Assembly: GCF_023517795.1 (NCBI RefSeq)
Contig: NZ_CP082928.1
Coordinates: forward strand, 3,658,001 to 3,722,000
DNA: 64,000 nt
Source of the DNA: Pseudomonas fulva
GTDB lineage: Bacteria > Pseudomonadota > Gammaproteobacteria > Pseudomonadales > Pseudomonadaceae
Direction: 5' to 3'
The notes under the pieces were generated by a model, which saw only the letters and a program-made list of their open reading frames with translations, searched no databases and had not been told where the DNA came from. Positions 9,426 through 19,321 of this stretch are shown here, piece by piece (position 1 is the first letter of the stretch; the number at the start of each line of letters is the position of its first letter). The position numbers were made by a program, and so were the translations under genes.

Positions 9426-10095
9426 TCTGCTGCCGCTGAGCGACGCCGAACGCGACGCCGTCGACGACTGCTGGAACCGCATCGGCGTACAGGGCGACAA
9501 GTCCTGCGAGCGCCTGGCCAGGCATATCCACTGTCGTAATTGCGAGGTGCATGCCGAGCTGGCCACCCGCCTGCTCGACCGTTTCGCCCTGCAGCGCGAC
9601 GACGCCCAGCCCGAGGAGGAGTGGGGCGAGCAGGACAGCGGCGAGCGTCGGTCGCTGCTGCTGTTCCGCGTTGGCGATGCCTGGCTGGCGTTGCCGACCC
9701 GGGCGCTCAGCGAAGTCGCCGCCAGCACGCCGATTCATTCGCTGCCGCACCAGCGTTCCGTGGGGCTGATCGGCGTGACCAACGTGCGCGGCGCCCTGGT
9801 GGCCTGTTTTTCTCTCGCCGAAATGCTCGGGCTCGATAGCGGCGAGGCGGTCAGCGAGCGGCGTGTGGTGCCGCGCATGCTGATCTTCAACCTGGCTGAC
9901 GGGCCGGTGGTGATCCCGGTCGACGAGGTCGAGGGCATCGAGGCGATCGCCCTCGGCCAGATCGTCGAGTCGGGCGCCGGCAGTGCGCCGGTGGGGCGCC
10001 GCTTCGCCGCAGGCGTATTGCAGTGGAAAGGCCGTAGCGTGACCCTGCTCGACGAGCAGATCGTCCAGCAGACCATCGCCAGGAGTCTCGGATGA
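9415..10095 (+). CDS. wspD: CheW-like coupling protein WspD
   Basis: 226 residues. An N-terminal extension of about 75 residues contains CWNRIGVQGDKSCERL and HIHCRNCEVH, a small Cys/His-rich patch. It is followed by a CheW domain (LLFRVGDAWLALPTRALSEV; NVRGALVACFSLAEML). It overlaps wspC (11 bases) and wspE (4 bases). It is the second adaptor of the Wsp array. The Cys/His patch (two Cys and two His within ten residues, plus two more Cys upstream) could bind a metal, but that is inference. Confidence 0.92.
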   Translation: MSDSLLPLSDAERDAVDDCWNRIGVQGDKSCERLARHIHCRNCEVHAELATRLLDRFALQRDDAQPEEEWGEQDSGERRSLLLFRVGDAWLALPTRALSEVAASTPIHSLPHQRSVGLIGVTNVRGALVACFSLAEMLGLDSGEAVSERRVVPRMLIFNLADGPVVIPVDEVEGIEAIALGQIVESGAGSAPVGRRFAAGVLQWKGRSVTLLDEQIVQQTIARSLG

Positions 10096-12377
10096 CCCCC
10101 GATCAGATGCGCGACGCGTCGCTGCTGGAGCTGTTCAAGCTCGAGGCCGAGGCCCAGACCCAGGTGCTCAACGGCGGCCTGCTGGTGCTCGAGCGCGACC
10201 CGCGGCATGCCGGCAGCCTGGAGGCCTGCATGCGTGCGGCCCACTCGCTCAAGGGCGCGGCGCGTATCGTCGGGCTGGACGCCGGGGTCAAGGTTGCCCA
10301 CGTGATGGAGGACTGCCTGGTCGAAGCCCAGGAAGGTCGTCTGCTGCTCAGTCCGGAACATATCGATGCCTTGCTGCAAGGCGCCGATCTGCTGCTCGGC
10401 CTCGGTACGCCACCGGCGCAGCCCGGCGTGCTCGACCCGGCTATCGACGCGCTGGTGGCGCGCCTGGGGGCGCTGGCGCGGGGACTCCCGGTGCCACCGG
10501 CGGCGCCGGTCAAGGCGCCTGTTGCCGAAACGGCCAGCACCGAACCGCCAGTCAAAGCGCCCGTGATCGAACCACCGGTGGCGCCAACGTCCGCCAGGCA
10601 GGAGGCGAGCGAGCCGGGCGGCGAGGGCCGGGCACGGATTCTCAGGGTCAGCGCCGAGCGACTCGATCACCTGCTGGATATTTCCAGCAAATCGTTGGTG
10701 GAGTTCCAGCGCATCAAGCCCCTGGGCGACAGCCTGCAGCGCCTGAAACGCCTGCAGGCCACCGCCCGCCGCGCGCTGGACGTCGCCCGTGAGGCGCTGC
10801 CCAAGGGCGCGGTGGATGCCCAGGCCGAGGCCATGTTGCTGGAAACCCGCCAGGCGCTCGGCGAGTGCCAGCAACTGCTGGCCCAGCACATGACCGACCT
10901 GGACGACTTCGGCTGGCAGGGCGGGCAGCGTGCCCAGTCCCTCTACGATGCCGCACTGGCCTCGCGCATGCGGCCGTTCGCCGATGTGCTGGCCGGCCAG
11001 GAACGCATGCTGCGCGACCTGTCGCGGGCCCTGGGCAAGCAGGTGCGCCTGGTGGTCGAGGGCGAGGGCACCCAGGTCGATCGCGACGTGCTGGAACGCC
11101 TCGAAGCACCGCTGACGCACCTGCTGCGCAATGCCCTGGACCACGGCATCGAAACGCCCGAGCGGCGCCTGGCACAGGGCAAGCCGGCCGAAGGGCAGAT
11201 CCTCATCCGCGCCCGTCACCATGCCGGCATGCTGCTGCTGGAACTGCGCGATGACGGCGGCGGCGTGGACCTCGAGAAACTGCGGCGGGCGGTGATCGAG
11301 CGCGGCTTCGCCACCGAGCAGACCGGCGAGCAACTGACCGAGGACGAGCTGCTGGCCTTCCTGTTCCTGCCCGGCTTCAGCATGCGCGACCAGGTGACCG
11401 AGGTGTCCGGTCGTGGCGTCGGCCTGGATGCGGTGCAGCACATGGTGCGCCAGCTGCGTGGCGGCGTGCGCATGCAGCAGCGCCAGGGCGAGGGCTCGAC
11501 CTTCCACCTGGAGGTGCCGCTGACCCTGTCCGTGGTACGCAGCCTGGTGGTCGAGGTGGGCGGCGAGGCCTATGCGCTGCCCCTGGCGCATATCGAACGC
11601 ATGACCCGCCTGCAGGCCGAGGACATCGTCCAGCTCGAGGGCCGCCAGCATTTTTGGAGCGAAGGCCAGCACGTCGGCCTGATCGCCGCCAGCCAGATTC
11701 TCCAGCGCCCGGAAGGCAAGCCCAGCGACAACGGTATCCCGGTGGTGCTGATCCGCGACCGCGACAGCCTGTTCGGCCTGGTGGTCGAGCGCTTCCTCGG
11801 TGAGCGCACCCTGGTGGTGATGCCCCTGGACCCGCGCCTGGGCAAGGTGCAGGACGTTTCCGCCGGCGCGCTGCTGGACGACGGCACCCCGGTGCTGATT
11901 CTCGATGTCGAGGACATGCTCCACTCGGTGGCCAAGTTGCTGGGCAGCGGTCGCCTGGAGCGGGTCGACCGCAGCGCCCGGCAGCAGGCCGGCAGCAAGC
12001 GCAAGCGCGTGCTGGTGGTCGACGACTCGCTGACCGTGCGCGAACTGGAGCGCAAGCTGCTGCTGTCGCGCGGCTACGACGTCGCCGTGGCGGTGGATGG
12101 CATGGATGGCTGGAACGCCTTGCGCGCCGAGCACTTCGACCTGCTGATCACCGATATCGACATGCCGCGCATGGACGGCATCGAACTGGTCACCCTGGTG
12201 CGCCGTGACAGCCGTTTGCAGTCGCTGCCGGTGATGGTGGTGTCCTACAAGGATCGCGAAGAGGACCGCCGGCGTGGCCTGGATGCCGGGGCCGACTATT
12301 ATCTTGCCAAGGCCAGTTTCCATGACGAGGCGTTACTCGACGCCGTGGTTGACCTGGTCGGGGAACCCCACGAATGA
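10092..12377 (+). CDS. wspE: hybrid CheA-type histidine kinase WspE
   Basis: 761 residues. Order of domains: HPt with the phosphorylatable H51 in AAHSLKGAARIVG; a Pro/Ala linker (about 135-175); the dimerisation region; HATPase with LLRNALDHGIETP (N box) and RDDGGGVD (G1); a CheW-like regulatory domain (about 480-610); and a C-terminal receiver with VLVVDDSLTV and acceptor D688 in ITDIDMP. WspE phosphorylates the receiver of WspR and also WspF. It overlaps both neighbours by 4 bases (wspD, wspF), which fits a single polycistronic, translationally coupled unit. No CheY-like stand-alone receiver is present; the output is WspR. Confidence 0.95.
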   Translation: MTPDQMRDASLLELFKLEAEAQTQVLNGGLLVLERDPRHAGSLEACMRAAHSLKGAARIVGLDAGVKVAHVMEDCLVEAQEGRLLLSPEHIDALLQGADLLLGLGTPPAQPGVLDPAIDALVARLGALARGLPVPPAAPVKAPVAETASTEPPVKAPVIEPPVAPTSARQEASEPGGEGRARILRVSAERLDHLLDISSKSLVEFQRIKPLGDSLQRLKRLQATARRALDVAREALPKGAVDAQAEAMLLETRQALGECQQLLAQHMTDLDDFGWQGGQRAQSLYDAALASRMRPFADVLAGQERMLRDLSRALGKQVRLVVEGEGTQVDRDVLERLEAPLTHLLRNALDHGIETPERRLAQGKPAEGQILIRARHHAGMLLLELRDDGGGVDLEKLRRAVIERGFATEQTGEQLTEDELLAFLFLPGFSMRDQVTEVSGRGVGLDAVQHMVRQLRGGVRMQQRQGEGSTFHLEVPLTLSVVRSLVVEVGGEAYALPLAHIERMTRLQAEDIVQLEGRQHFWSEGQHVGLIAASQILQRPEGKPSDNGIPVVLIRDRDSLFGLVVERFLGERTLVVMPLDPRLGKVQDVSAGALLDDGTPVLILDVEDMLHSVAKLLGSGRLERVDRSARQQAGSKRKRVLVVDDSLTVRELERKLLLSRGYDVAVAVDGMDGWNALRAEHFDLLITDIDMPRMDGIELVTLVRRDSRLQSLPVMVVSYKDREEDRRRGLDAGADYYLAKASFHDEALLDAVVDLVGEPHE

Positions 12378-13375
12378 GGATAGGGATCGTCAATGACATG
12401 CCGCTGGCGGTCGAGGCCATCCGCCGCGCCCTGGCCCAGGAGCCGGCGCACCGTATCGCCTGGGTGGCGGGCGACGGGGCCGAAGGCGTGGCCTGCTGCC
12501 AGGCCGACACGCCGGATCTGGTGCTGATGGACCTGCTGATGCCGGTCATGGACGGCGTCGAGGCGACGCGGCGGATCATGGCCCAGACACCCTGCGCGGT
12601 GCTGATCGTTTCGGTGGATATCGAGCAGTACGTCAATCGCGTGTTCGAGGCCATGGGCCATGGCGCCCTGGATGCGGTCAACACGCCGTCACTGGCCGGC
12701 GAGAGCAGTGACGCGGCAGCGCTGCTGCGCAAAATCCAGAACATCGGCTGGCTGATCGGTCAGAGCGGCAATCGCAAGGCTAGTGTTGCATCCGTTTCGC
12801 CCAGCGCCTCGGCCGCGCGCCGGTTGGTGGCGATCGGCGCGTCGGCCGGCGGGCCGGCTGCGCTCGCCCTGCTGCTCAAGCAACTGCCCCGCGATTTCAA
12901 CGCGGCGGTGATGCTGGTGCAGCATGTCGACGAGGTGTTCGCCGCCGGCATGGCCGACTGGCTGGCCGGTGAGTCGGCCCTGCCGGTGCGCCTGGCCCGC
13001 GATGGCGAGCAGCCGCAGCCCGGCGTGGTGCTGCTGGCCGGTACCAACAACCACATGCGCCTGTTGCGCAACGGCACCCTGACCTACACCGAGGAGCCGC
13101 GCAGCCATGTCTACCGGCCCTCCATCGACGTGTTCTTCGACAGCCTGGTCGAGCACTGGACGGGCGAGGCCATCGGCGTGCTGCTCACCGGCATGGGCCG
13201 TGATGGCGCCCAGGGCCTGAAGAACATGCGCAGCCGCGGCTTTGCCACCCTCGCGCAGAACCAGGCCAGCTGCGCGGTGTATGGCATGCCCAAGGCCGCC
13301 GCCGAGTTGCAGGCGGCCAGGGAGATACTTGCACTGGAGCGCATTGCACCGCGTATCGTCGAGCTGTTTGGCTGA
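12374..13375 (+). CDS. wspF: CheB-type methylesterase WspF
   Basis: 333 residues: an N-terminal receiver with acceptor D53 ([13 protein letters not shown]), a linker, then a CheB methylesterase domain with the catalytic Ser-His-Asp set visible as [10 protein letters not shown] (Ser), VQHVDEVFA (His) and GMGRDGAQG (Asp). WspF removes methyl groups from WspA and resets the pathway; loss of wspF is known to give wrinkly, high-c-di-GMP colonies. Here the gene is intact, so the pathway should be normally gated. It overlaps wspE by 4 bases and is followed by wspR after 52 bases. Confidence 0.94.
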   Translation: MRIGIVNDMPLAVEAIRRALAQEPAHRIAWVAGDGAEGVACCQADTPDLVLMDLLMPVMDGVEATRRIMAQTPCAVLIVSVDIEQYVNRVFEAMGHGALDAVNTPSLAGESSDAAALLRKIQNIGWLIGQSGNRKASVASVSPSASAARRLVAIGASAGGPAALALLLKQLPRDFNAAVMLVQHVDEVFAAGMADWLAGESALPVRLARDGEQPQPGVVLLAGTNNHMRLLRNGTLTYTEEPRSHVYRPSIDVFFDSLVEHWTGEAIGVLLTGMGRDGAQGLKNMRSRGFATLAQNQASCAVYGMPKAAAELQAAREILALERIAPRIVELFG

Positions 13376-13427
13376 TAGACTAACTGGCACCCACGCAGAC
13401 CCGCCTTCAATCGGTCCGGAGACCCAC

Positions 13428-14459
13428 ATGCAAGCCCCACCCCATTCCATGGAAGCATTCGCTTCACGCAAGGACGGCGCGGTCATGGTGCTGCTGGTCG
13501 ACGACCAGGCAATGATCGGCGAAGCGGTGCGGCGCGAGCTGCTGGGCGAGGAGGGCATCGACTTCCATTACTGCTCGGATCCGACCCAGGCCATTGCAGT
13601 GGCCGAGCAACTGCGCCCGACGGTGATTCTGCAGGACCTGGTAATGCCCGGTGTCGATGGCATCACCCTGCTCGGCGAATACCGCGCCCGACCGGCGCTG
13701 CGCGATGTGCCGATCATCGTGCTGTCCACCAAGGATGACGCCACGGTGAAGAGCTCGGCGTTCGCCGCCGGCGCCAACGATTACCTGGTCAAGCTCCCCG
13801 ATACCATCGAGCTGGTGGCACGCATCCGCTACCACTCGCGTTCCTACATGGCCCTGCAACAGCGTGACGAAGCCTACCGCGCTTTGCGCGAAAGCCAGCA
13901 ACAGCTGCTGGAGACCAACCTGGTGCTGCAGCGGCTGATGAACTCCGACGGCCTCACCGGGCTGTCCAACCGCCGGCATTTCGACGAATACCTGGAAATG
14001 GAGTGGCGCCGCGCCACCCGAGAGCAGACCGCGCTGTCGCTGCTGATGATCGACGTCGACTTCTTCAAGAGCTTCAACGACCGCTTCGGTCACGTCGCCG
14101 GCGACGATGCCCTGCGCCGGGTGGCCGCCGCGCTGCGCAGCAGTTGCAGCCGCTCCACCGACCTGGCCGCCCGTTATGGCGGTGAGGAGTTCGCCATGGT
14201 GCTGCCCAGCACCTCGGCCGGCGGCGCACGACTGCTCGCGGAAAAGGTGCGCCGCGCCGTCACCGACCTGGGCATTCCCCATGACAAGCCCGAGCCGGGT
14301 TCGGTGCTGACCGCCAGCGTCGGGGTGGCCACCCTGGTGCCGCGGGTCGGCCAGGCCTCCCTGCAACTGGTCAGTCTGGCTGACCAGGGGCTGTACATGG
14401 CCAAGCAGGCTGGTCGCGATCAGGTCGGCCTGGTCAACGACACCAGCGCCCTGGGCTGA
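13428..14459 (+). CDS. wspR: receiver-GGDEF diguanylate cyclase WspR
   Basis: 343 residues. The receiver domain has phospho-acceptor D70 ([10 protein letters not shown]), followed by a coiled-coil stalk ([20 protein letters not shown]) and a GGDEF domain with an intact active site G251-G-E-E-F and an intact inhibitory site R242-S-T-D245. Residue numbers match the published P. aeruginosa WspR (D70, R242, E253). It makes c-di-GMP when phosphorylated by WspE and forms clusters. The ATG at 13428 gives this numbering. It is the last gene of the wsp operon and ends one base from the stop of the convergent cyclase gene, so no terminator lies between them. Confidence 0.96.
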   Translation: MQAPPHSMEAFASRKDGAVMVLLVDDQAMIGEAVRRELLGEEGIDFHYCSDPTQAIAVAEQLRPTVILQDLVMPGVDGITLLGEYRARPALRDVPIIVLSTKDDATVKSSAFAAGANDYLVKLPDTIELVARIRYHSRSYMALQQRDEAYRALRESQQQLLETNLVLQRLMNSDGLTGLSNRRHFDEYLEMEWRRATREQTALSLLMIDVDFFKSFNDRFGHVAGDDALRRVAAALRSSCSRSTDLAARYGGEEFAMVLPSTSAGGARLLAEKVRRAVTDLGIPHDKPEPGSVLTASVGVATLVPRVGQASLQLVSLADQGLYMAKQAGRDQVGLVNDTSALG

Positions 14460-14460
14460 A

Positions 14461-16107
14461 TCACCCCAGGCCGTCGGGCGCGTCGCCATGCAGCATGACC
14501 CGGCCACGGCCGGTCTGCTTGGCGAGGTACAGGGCCTGATCGGCCAGCTCCACCACCTGCTCGAGATCGGCGTCGTGCTGGGGCCATAAGGCGCCGCCGA
14601 TGCTGCAGCCAATCTGCAGTTGCTGGTTTTCCCAGTGAATCGGCGCCGCCAGTGCCAGCAGCGTCCGCTCGGCGACCTGGCGGGCCTGGTGGGCGCCTTC
14701 CTCGGCGGCGACTTGCAGGATCATCAGAAATTCGTCGCCGCCCAGGCGCACCACCAAGTCGCCACCGCGCAGGCAGCCGCGCATGCGCGAGGCGGCTTCG
14801 CGTAGCACCTGATCGCCTGCGGCATGGCCATGACGGTCGTTGACCGGTTTGAAACCGTCGAGATCCAGGTAGAGCACTGCCAGGCCATCCTGCGTGCCCT
14901 GGTTGCGCTGCTGTGCCCGAGGCAGGAAGCGGGCCAGGGCGGCACGGTTCGGCAGGCCGGTCAGCGGGTCGTGGTGGGCACGGTTTTCCAGGGCATCGAG
15001 CTCGGCATGCTGGTGCGTGAGGCTTTCCACCAGGTGGCGGATGGAGTGGCTGAGCCGGGCGATTTCCCGGGGGCTGCCGATCTCCGGGATCACGGTGATC
15101 TCGCCATTGGCCAGGCGGTCGGCGGCGCGGGCGATGGTGCGCAGCGGTCGGGTCACGTAGCTGGCCAGCAGCCAGCCGCAGGCGGCGAACAGCACGGCAA
15201 GCACCACGCCCCAGGCGAAGATGCTCAGGTGCATGGCCTGCACCGGCGCGTCGGCCAGCTGCAGATCTTGGCGAGCCACGACCATCCAGCCCAGGCCCGG
15301 GTAGTCGAGGTAGCCCTGGCTCGCCGTCAGCCCGGTCAGGTAGCGCTTGCCGTCGGGCCAGTGCTGCACCGCCCATTCGCTCTGCTGGGCGGCCAGGTTC
15401 TGCATCATCGGCAGGTGCAGGCGTTGGCCGACCAGCTCGCGCGGGCCGAGCAGAATGGTGCGGTCACGGCCGATCACGAAGAACTCGATCTGACGGCTGT
15501 CTTCGATGGGCTTGAGGATCGCCTCGCGGACCTCATCGGCCCAGGACCACGACAGGTGCGAGGCGAGGACGCCGACCAGGCGGCCCGCGTCGTCACGCAC
15601 CGGCAGGCTGATATCGACGAACTTCATCGCCTCGCCGGTGGGGTTGGGCAGCAGCTTGGCCAGCAGCACCGCCTCGTGCACGTCGCCGATGAACAGGCCC
15701 TGGCTGCCTTCGAGAAACACCGGGCGCTGGGCGATGCTGGCGCCTTCGAGAATTCCGTTGCTGGAGGCCAGCACCTGGCCCTGGGCGTCGGTAAAGCCGA
15801 TCCAGGCGATGGTCGGGAACTTGCCCTGCAATTCATCGAGCAGGCGACGCACTTCGCGGGCGTCACCCGGCTGGCGCAGGGCGCTGAGGCTGCCGATCAC
15901 CTGCAGCATGCTGGCGCGGCTCTGCATGTCACGGTCCAGGCGGTCGACCATGGTGTAGGACACCTCGGCCAGGTCGCGACCGATCTCCGCGCGGATGCGC
16001 TTGCTCGAGTCGCGGCTGATCAGGCTGCCGAGCAGCAGGCTGAGCAGGCACACCAGCAACACGGTGAGCAGGGCATAGTGGCTACGCAGGCTGTGGGCGC
16101 GGAGCAT
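14461..16107 (-). CDS. membrane-bound diguanylate cyclase with Cache sensor and HAMP
   Basis: 548 residues. TM1 is at about 12-30 (ALLTVLLVCLLSLLLGSLI), followed by a periplasmic double-Cache (PDC) domain of about 240 residues (WIGFTDAQGQVLASSNGILE; GVLASHLSWSWADEV). TM2 lies near 292-312, then HAMP, then a GGDEF domain (DPLTGLPNRAALARFL) with the intact motif LGGDEF and an RGGD inhibitory site five residues before it. It should therefore be an active, product-inhibited cyclase that senses a small periplasmic ligand. It is convergent with wspR (stop codons separated by one base). The ligand is unknown. The start ATG at 16107 has AAGGA at a somewhat long distance. Confidence 0.88.
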   Translation of the reverse strand: MLRAHSLRSHYALLTVLLVCLLSLLLGSLISRDSSKRIRAEIGRDLAEVSYTMVDRLDRDMQSRASMLQVIGSLSALRQPGDAREVRRLLDELQGKFPTIAWIGFTDAQGQVLASSNGILEGASIAQRPVFLEGSQGLFIGDVHEAVLLAKLLPNPTGEAMKFVDISLPVRDDAGRLVGVLASHLSWSWADEVREAILKPIEDSRQIEFFVIGRDRTILLGPRELVGQRLHLPMMQNLAAQQSEWAVQHWPDGKRYLTGLTASQGYLDYPGLGWMVVARQDLQLADAPVQAMHLSIFAWGVVLAVLFAACGWLLASYVTRPLRTIARAADRLANGEITVIPEIGSPREIARLSHSIRHLVESLTHQHAELDALENRAHHDPLTGLPNRAALARFLPRAQQRNQGTQDGLAVLYLDLDGFKPVNDRHGHAAGDQVLREAASRMRGCLRGGDLVVRLGGDEFLMILQVAAEEGAHQARQVAERTLLALAAPIHWENQQLQIGCSIGGALWPQHDADLEQVVELADQALYLAKQTGRGRVMLHGDAPDGLG

Positions 16108-16231
16108 GGTGGCGGGGGATCCTTGGCGCGAGGGCGGTTGGTCGTTCGAGTATAGAAGGGCCGTCGGTCTGCAGGTGGCTCATCAGCGCCTGGGGTCTGC
16201 CGCCGTTTCGACGCGAGCAGACCCTGACATG

Positions 16232-16260
16232 CTGCCAGAATAGCCCGAGTCGGGTATACT
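16232..16260 (+). promoter_or_regulatory. candidate sigma-70 promoter for prfB-lysS
   Basis: CTGCCA (16232-16237), 17 bases, TATACT (16255-16260), 42 bases before the prfB ATG. The -10 box is very good and the -35 box moderate. It is the only promoter-like match noticed between the divergent cyclase gene and prfB. Confidence 0.45.
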
Positions 16261-16301
16261 CAGCGGCTTTTCCGAAGTTTTACCTGCGAGTGCCGCCAGC
16301 C

Positions 16302-17397
16302 ATGGAAATCAACCCGATCCTGAACAGCATCAAGGACCTGTCCGAGCGCACCCAGACCATTCGGGGGTATCTTTGACTACGATCACAAGCATGATCGTCT
16401 CGTCGAAGTAAACCGCGAACTCGAAGACCCGAACGTCTGGAACAAGCCCGAATACGCCCAGAGCCTGGGCCGCGAGCGCGCCACCCTGGCGCAGATCGTC
16501 GAAACCATCGACGATCTGACCGGTAGCCTGGCCGACTCGCGCGACCTGCTGGACATGGCCGTCGAAGAAAACGACCAGGGCGCCGTCGACGACGTCGCCG
16601 CGGAAGTCGAGCGCCTGCGCGAAATTCTCGAGCAGCTGGAATTCCGCCGCATGTTCAGCCACGAGATGGACCCGAACAACTGCTACCTGGATATCCAGGC
16701 CGGCTCCGGCGGTACCGAGGCCCAGGACTGGGCCAACATCCTGCTGCGCATGTACCTGCGCTGGGCCGACAAGCGCGGCTTCAGTGCCGAGATCGTCGAG
16801 CTGTCCGAGGGTGAAGTCGCCGGTATCAAGGGTGCCACCGTGCACATCAAGGGCGAGTACGCCTTTGGCTGGCTGCGCACCGAGATCGGCGTGCACCGCC
16901 TGGTGCGCAAGAGCCCGTTCGACTCCGGCGCCCGTCGCCACACCTCGTTCTCGGCGGTGTTCGTATCGCCCGAGATCGACGACAAGGTGGAGATCGAGAT
17001 CAACCCGGCCGACCTGCGCGTCGATACCTACCGCTCCTCCGGGGCCGGTGGCCAGCACGTCAATACCACCGACTCGGCGGTGCGCATCACCCACGTGCCG
17101 ACCAACACCGTGGTGGCCTGCCAGAACGAACGCTCCCAGCACGCCAACAAGGACACCGCCATGAAGATGCTGCGGGCCAAGTTGTACGAGCTGGAGATGC
17201 AGAAGCGCAACGCCGCGTCCCAGGCGCTGGAAGACAGCAAGTCGGATATCGGCTGGGGTCACCAGATCCGTTCCTATGTGCTCGACGACTCGCGCATCAA
17301 GGATTTGCGTACCGGCGTCGAGCGTAGCGATTGCCAGAAAGTGCTCGACGGCGACCTCGACGGTTACCTCGAAGCCAGCCTCAAACAGGGCCTTTGA
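16302..17397 (+). CDS. prfB: peptide chain release factor 2, made by programmed +1 frameshift
   Basis: RF2 releases peptides at UGA and UAA. Reading starts at ATG 16302. Codon 24 is CTT (16371-16373) and codon 25 an in-frame TGA (16374-16376). A +1 shift at CTT-TGA-C continues as [14 protein letters not shown] to the stop at 17397, giving 364 residues (E. coli 365). The second segment shows the SPF tripeptide that reads the stop codon ([16 protein letters not shown]) and the catalytic GGQ loop ([18 protein letters not shown]). The internal stop is the usual autoregulatory device, not a mutation. lysS follows after 94 bases, the common prfB-lysS arrangement. Confidence 0.97.
16363..16377 (+). 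promoter_or_regulatory. prfB +1 programmed frameshift site
   Basis: GGGGG (16363-16367) acts as an internal Shine-Dalgarno-like sequence three bases upstream of the shift codon CTT. It is followed by the poor-context stop TGA-C. When RF2 is scarce the ribosome pauses at UGA and slips +1 onto UUU. All elements of the conserved bacterial prfB signal are present. Confidence 0.95.
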
Positions 17398-17491
17398 TCC
17401 CGCACTCCATGTGGGGCTCCGCTGCCGGTGAGCGGCGGTGTCCTGCGGATTCCCATCGATTAGTGATTAGACGCCAGGCAGATAGACGACC

Positions 17492-18994
17492 ATGAGCGAC
17501 CAACAGCCCGACCAGCACGAACTGCAACAGGAAGAAAACAAGCTGATTGCCCAGCGCAAGGAAAAGCTTGCTGTCATCCGTGAGCAGGGCAGTGCCTTCC
17601 CGAACGACTTCCGCCGCGACAACCTCTGCGCCGACCTGCAGAAACAGTACGTGGACAAGACCAAGGAAGAGCTGGAAGCGGCTGCCATTCCGGTCAAGGT
17701 CGCCGGGCGCATCATGCTCAACCGCGGTGCCTTCATGGTCATCCAGGACATGAGCGGGCGCATCCAGGTCTACGTCAACCGCAAGACCCTGCCCGAAGAG
17801 ACCCTGGCCCAGGTCAAGACCTGGGACATGGGCGACATCATCGCCGCCGAAGGCACCCTGGCCCGTTCGGGCAAGGGCGACCTGTACGTCGAGATGACGG
17901 GCGTGCGCCTGCTGACCAAGTCGCTGCGCCCGCTGCCGGACAAGCACCACGGCCTGACCGACACCGAGCAACGCTACCGCCAGCGCTACGTCGACCTGAT
18001 CGTCAACGAAGAGGTGCGCGATACCTTCCGCGTGCGCTCCCAGGTCATCGCCCACATCCGCCGTTTCCTCGCCGAGCGCGACTTCCTGGAAGTGGAAACG
18101 CCGATGCTGCAGACCATTCCCGGTGGCGCCGCGGCCAAGCCCTTCGAAACCCACCACAACGCCCTGGACATGGCCATGTTCCTGCGCATCGCGCCGGAGC
18201 TGTACCTCAAGCGACTGGTCGTCGGTGGCTTCGAGAAGGTCTTCGAGATCAACCGCAACTTCCGTAACGAAGGGGTTTCGACCCGGCACAACCCCGAGTT
18301 CACCATGCTCGAGTTCTACCAGGCCTACGCCGACTACGAAGACAACATGGACCTGACCGAGGAGCTGTTCCGCGAGCTGGCCCAGACCATCCTCGGCAGC
18401 ACCGACGTGCCTTACGGCGACAAGGTGTTCCACTTCGGCGAGCCATTCGTGCGCCTGTCGGTGTTCGACTCGATCCTCAAGTACAATCCGGAAATCACTG
18501 CCGCCGATCTGCAGGACCTGGACAAGGCCCGCGCCATCGCCAAGAAAGCCGGCGCCAAGGTGCTCGGCTTCGAAGGCCTGGGCAAGCTGCAGGTGATGAT
18601 TTTCGAGGAGCTGGTCGAGCACAAGCTGGAGCAGCCGCACTTCATCACCCGTTACCCCTTCGAAGTCTCGCCCCTGGCCCGGCGCAGCGACGACGATCCG
18701 AGCGTCACCGACCGCTTCGAGCTGTTCATCGGTGGCCGCGAGATCGCCAACGCCTATTCCGAGCTCAATGATGCCGAAGACCAGGCTGCGCGCTTCCTGC
18801 AGCAGGTGGCCGACAAGGACGCCGGCGACGACGAGGCCATGCATTTCGACGCCGACTTCGTGCGCGCCCTCGAATACGGCATGCCGCCGACCGCGGGCGA
18901 GGGCATCGGCATCGACCGCCTGGTGATGCTGCTGACCAATTCGCCGTCGATCCGCGACGTGATTCTATTCCCGCATATGCGCCCGGAACTCTAA
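17492..18994 (+). CDS. lysS: lysyl-tRNA synthetase, class II
   Basis: 500 residues. It charges tRNA-Lys. An N-terminal OB-fold anticodon-binding domain lies at about 60-150 ([20 protein letters not shown]). The class II catalytic core has motif 1 ([20 protein letters not shown]...LEVETPML), motif 2 ([20 protein letters not shown]) and motif 3 ([17 protein letters not shown]). The gene lies 94 bases after prfB, probably on the same transcript. Its TAA stop at 18992-18994 touches the left end of a repeat element that now separates the gene from a strong hairpin terminator at 19194. Confidence 0.97.
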   Translation: MSDQQPDQHELQQEENKLIAQRKEKLAVIREQGSAFPNDFRRDNLCADLQKQYVDKTKEELEAAAIPVKVAGRIMLNRGAFMVIQDMSGRIQVYVNRKTLPEETLAQVKTWDMGDIIAAEGTLARSGKGDLYVEMTGVRLLTKSLRPLPDKHHGLTDTEQRYRQRYVDLIVNEEVRDTFRVRSQVIAHIRRFLAERDFLEVETPMLQTIPGGAAAKPFETHHNALDMAMFLRIAPELYLKRLVVGGFEKVFEINRNFRNEGVSTRHNPEFTMLEFYQAYADYEDNMDLTEELFRELAQTILGSTDVPYGDKVFHFGEPFVRLSVFDSILKYNPEITAADLQDLDKARAIAKKAGAKVLGFEGLGKLQVMIFEELVEHKLEQPHFITRYPFEVSPLARRSDDDPSVTDRFELFIGGREIANAYSELNDAEDQAARFLQQVADKDAGDDEAMHFDADFVRALEYGMPPTAGEGIGIDRLVMLLTNSPSIRDVILFPHMRPEL

Positions 18995-19182
18995 GAACCT
19001 GTTCACGATCTGCTGCGCGTCGGCGCTCCTGCGTTAAAAACAAGCTGGATTGCCAGCCCAGTCGGAATGCTCATTTACCACTTGTAAACTCGCGTGCGAG
19101 CCCAGTCCGCTTCCTCGCTTGTTTTTGCGGGGGCGCCTAGCCCTTGGATCGCTCTAGCTCGCGAGATCGTGAACAGGCTCTA
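18993..19182. repeat. MITE-like element with terminal inverted repeats (copy 2)
   Basis: 190 bp directly abutting the lysS stop. The 19-bp ends (18993-19011 and the reverse complement of 19164-19182) match at 17 of 19 positions around GCCTGTTCACGATCT-like sequence, the same ends as in the copy at 3040-3211. Inside lies a second imperfect inverted repeat (GGCGCTCCTGCG/AAAAACAAGC against its counterpart ending at about 19138) and a central TTTACCACTTGTAAA. There is no open reading frame of note. I recall similar intergenic sequences in other Pseudomonas genomes but cannot verify that here. Confidence 0.65.
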
Positions 19183-19193
19183 AGGGTCGAACG

Positions 19194-19215
19194 AGCCGCC
19201 TCCGGGCGGCTTTTT
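19194..19215 (+). terminator. Rho-independent terminator (lysS)
   Basis: AGCCGCC (19194-19200), loop TCCG, GGCGGCT (19205-19211), then TTTTT to 19215. It is a classical terminator on the plus strand, displaced about 200 bases from the lysS stop by the intervening repeat element. Confidence 0.85.
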
Positions 19216-19321
19216 ATTGCCCGTGATTCTGCGCCTATCCTGTTGATGAAGGCCCCGCTTGACGCGCTGCGCCAGGGAGTCGGACTATCAGCCCGGCCAC
19301 GACTGTCTCAAGGAGAGCATG

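Noticed and set aside
9735-12323. 862-codon minus-strand frame opposite wspE
   Set aside because: It lies antisense to a fully recognisable CheA-type gene. The His/Gln/Ala-rich translation is typical of an antisense shadow.
16374-16376. In-frame stop in prfB read as a broken gene
   Set aside because: It is the conserved programmed frameshift stop with its Shine-Dalgarno-like signal, and the downstream frame is complete.
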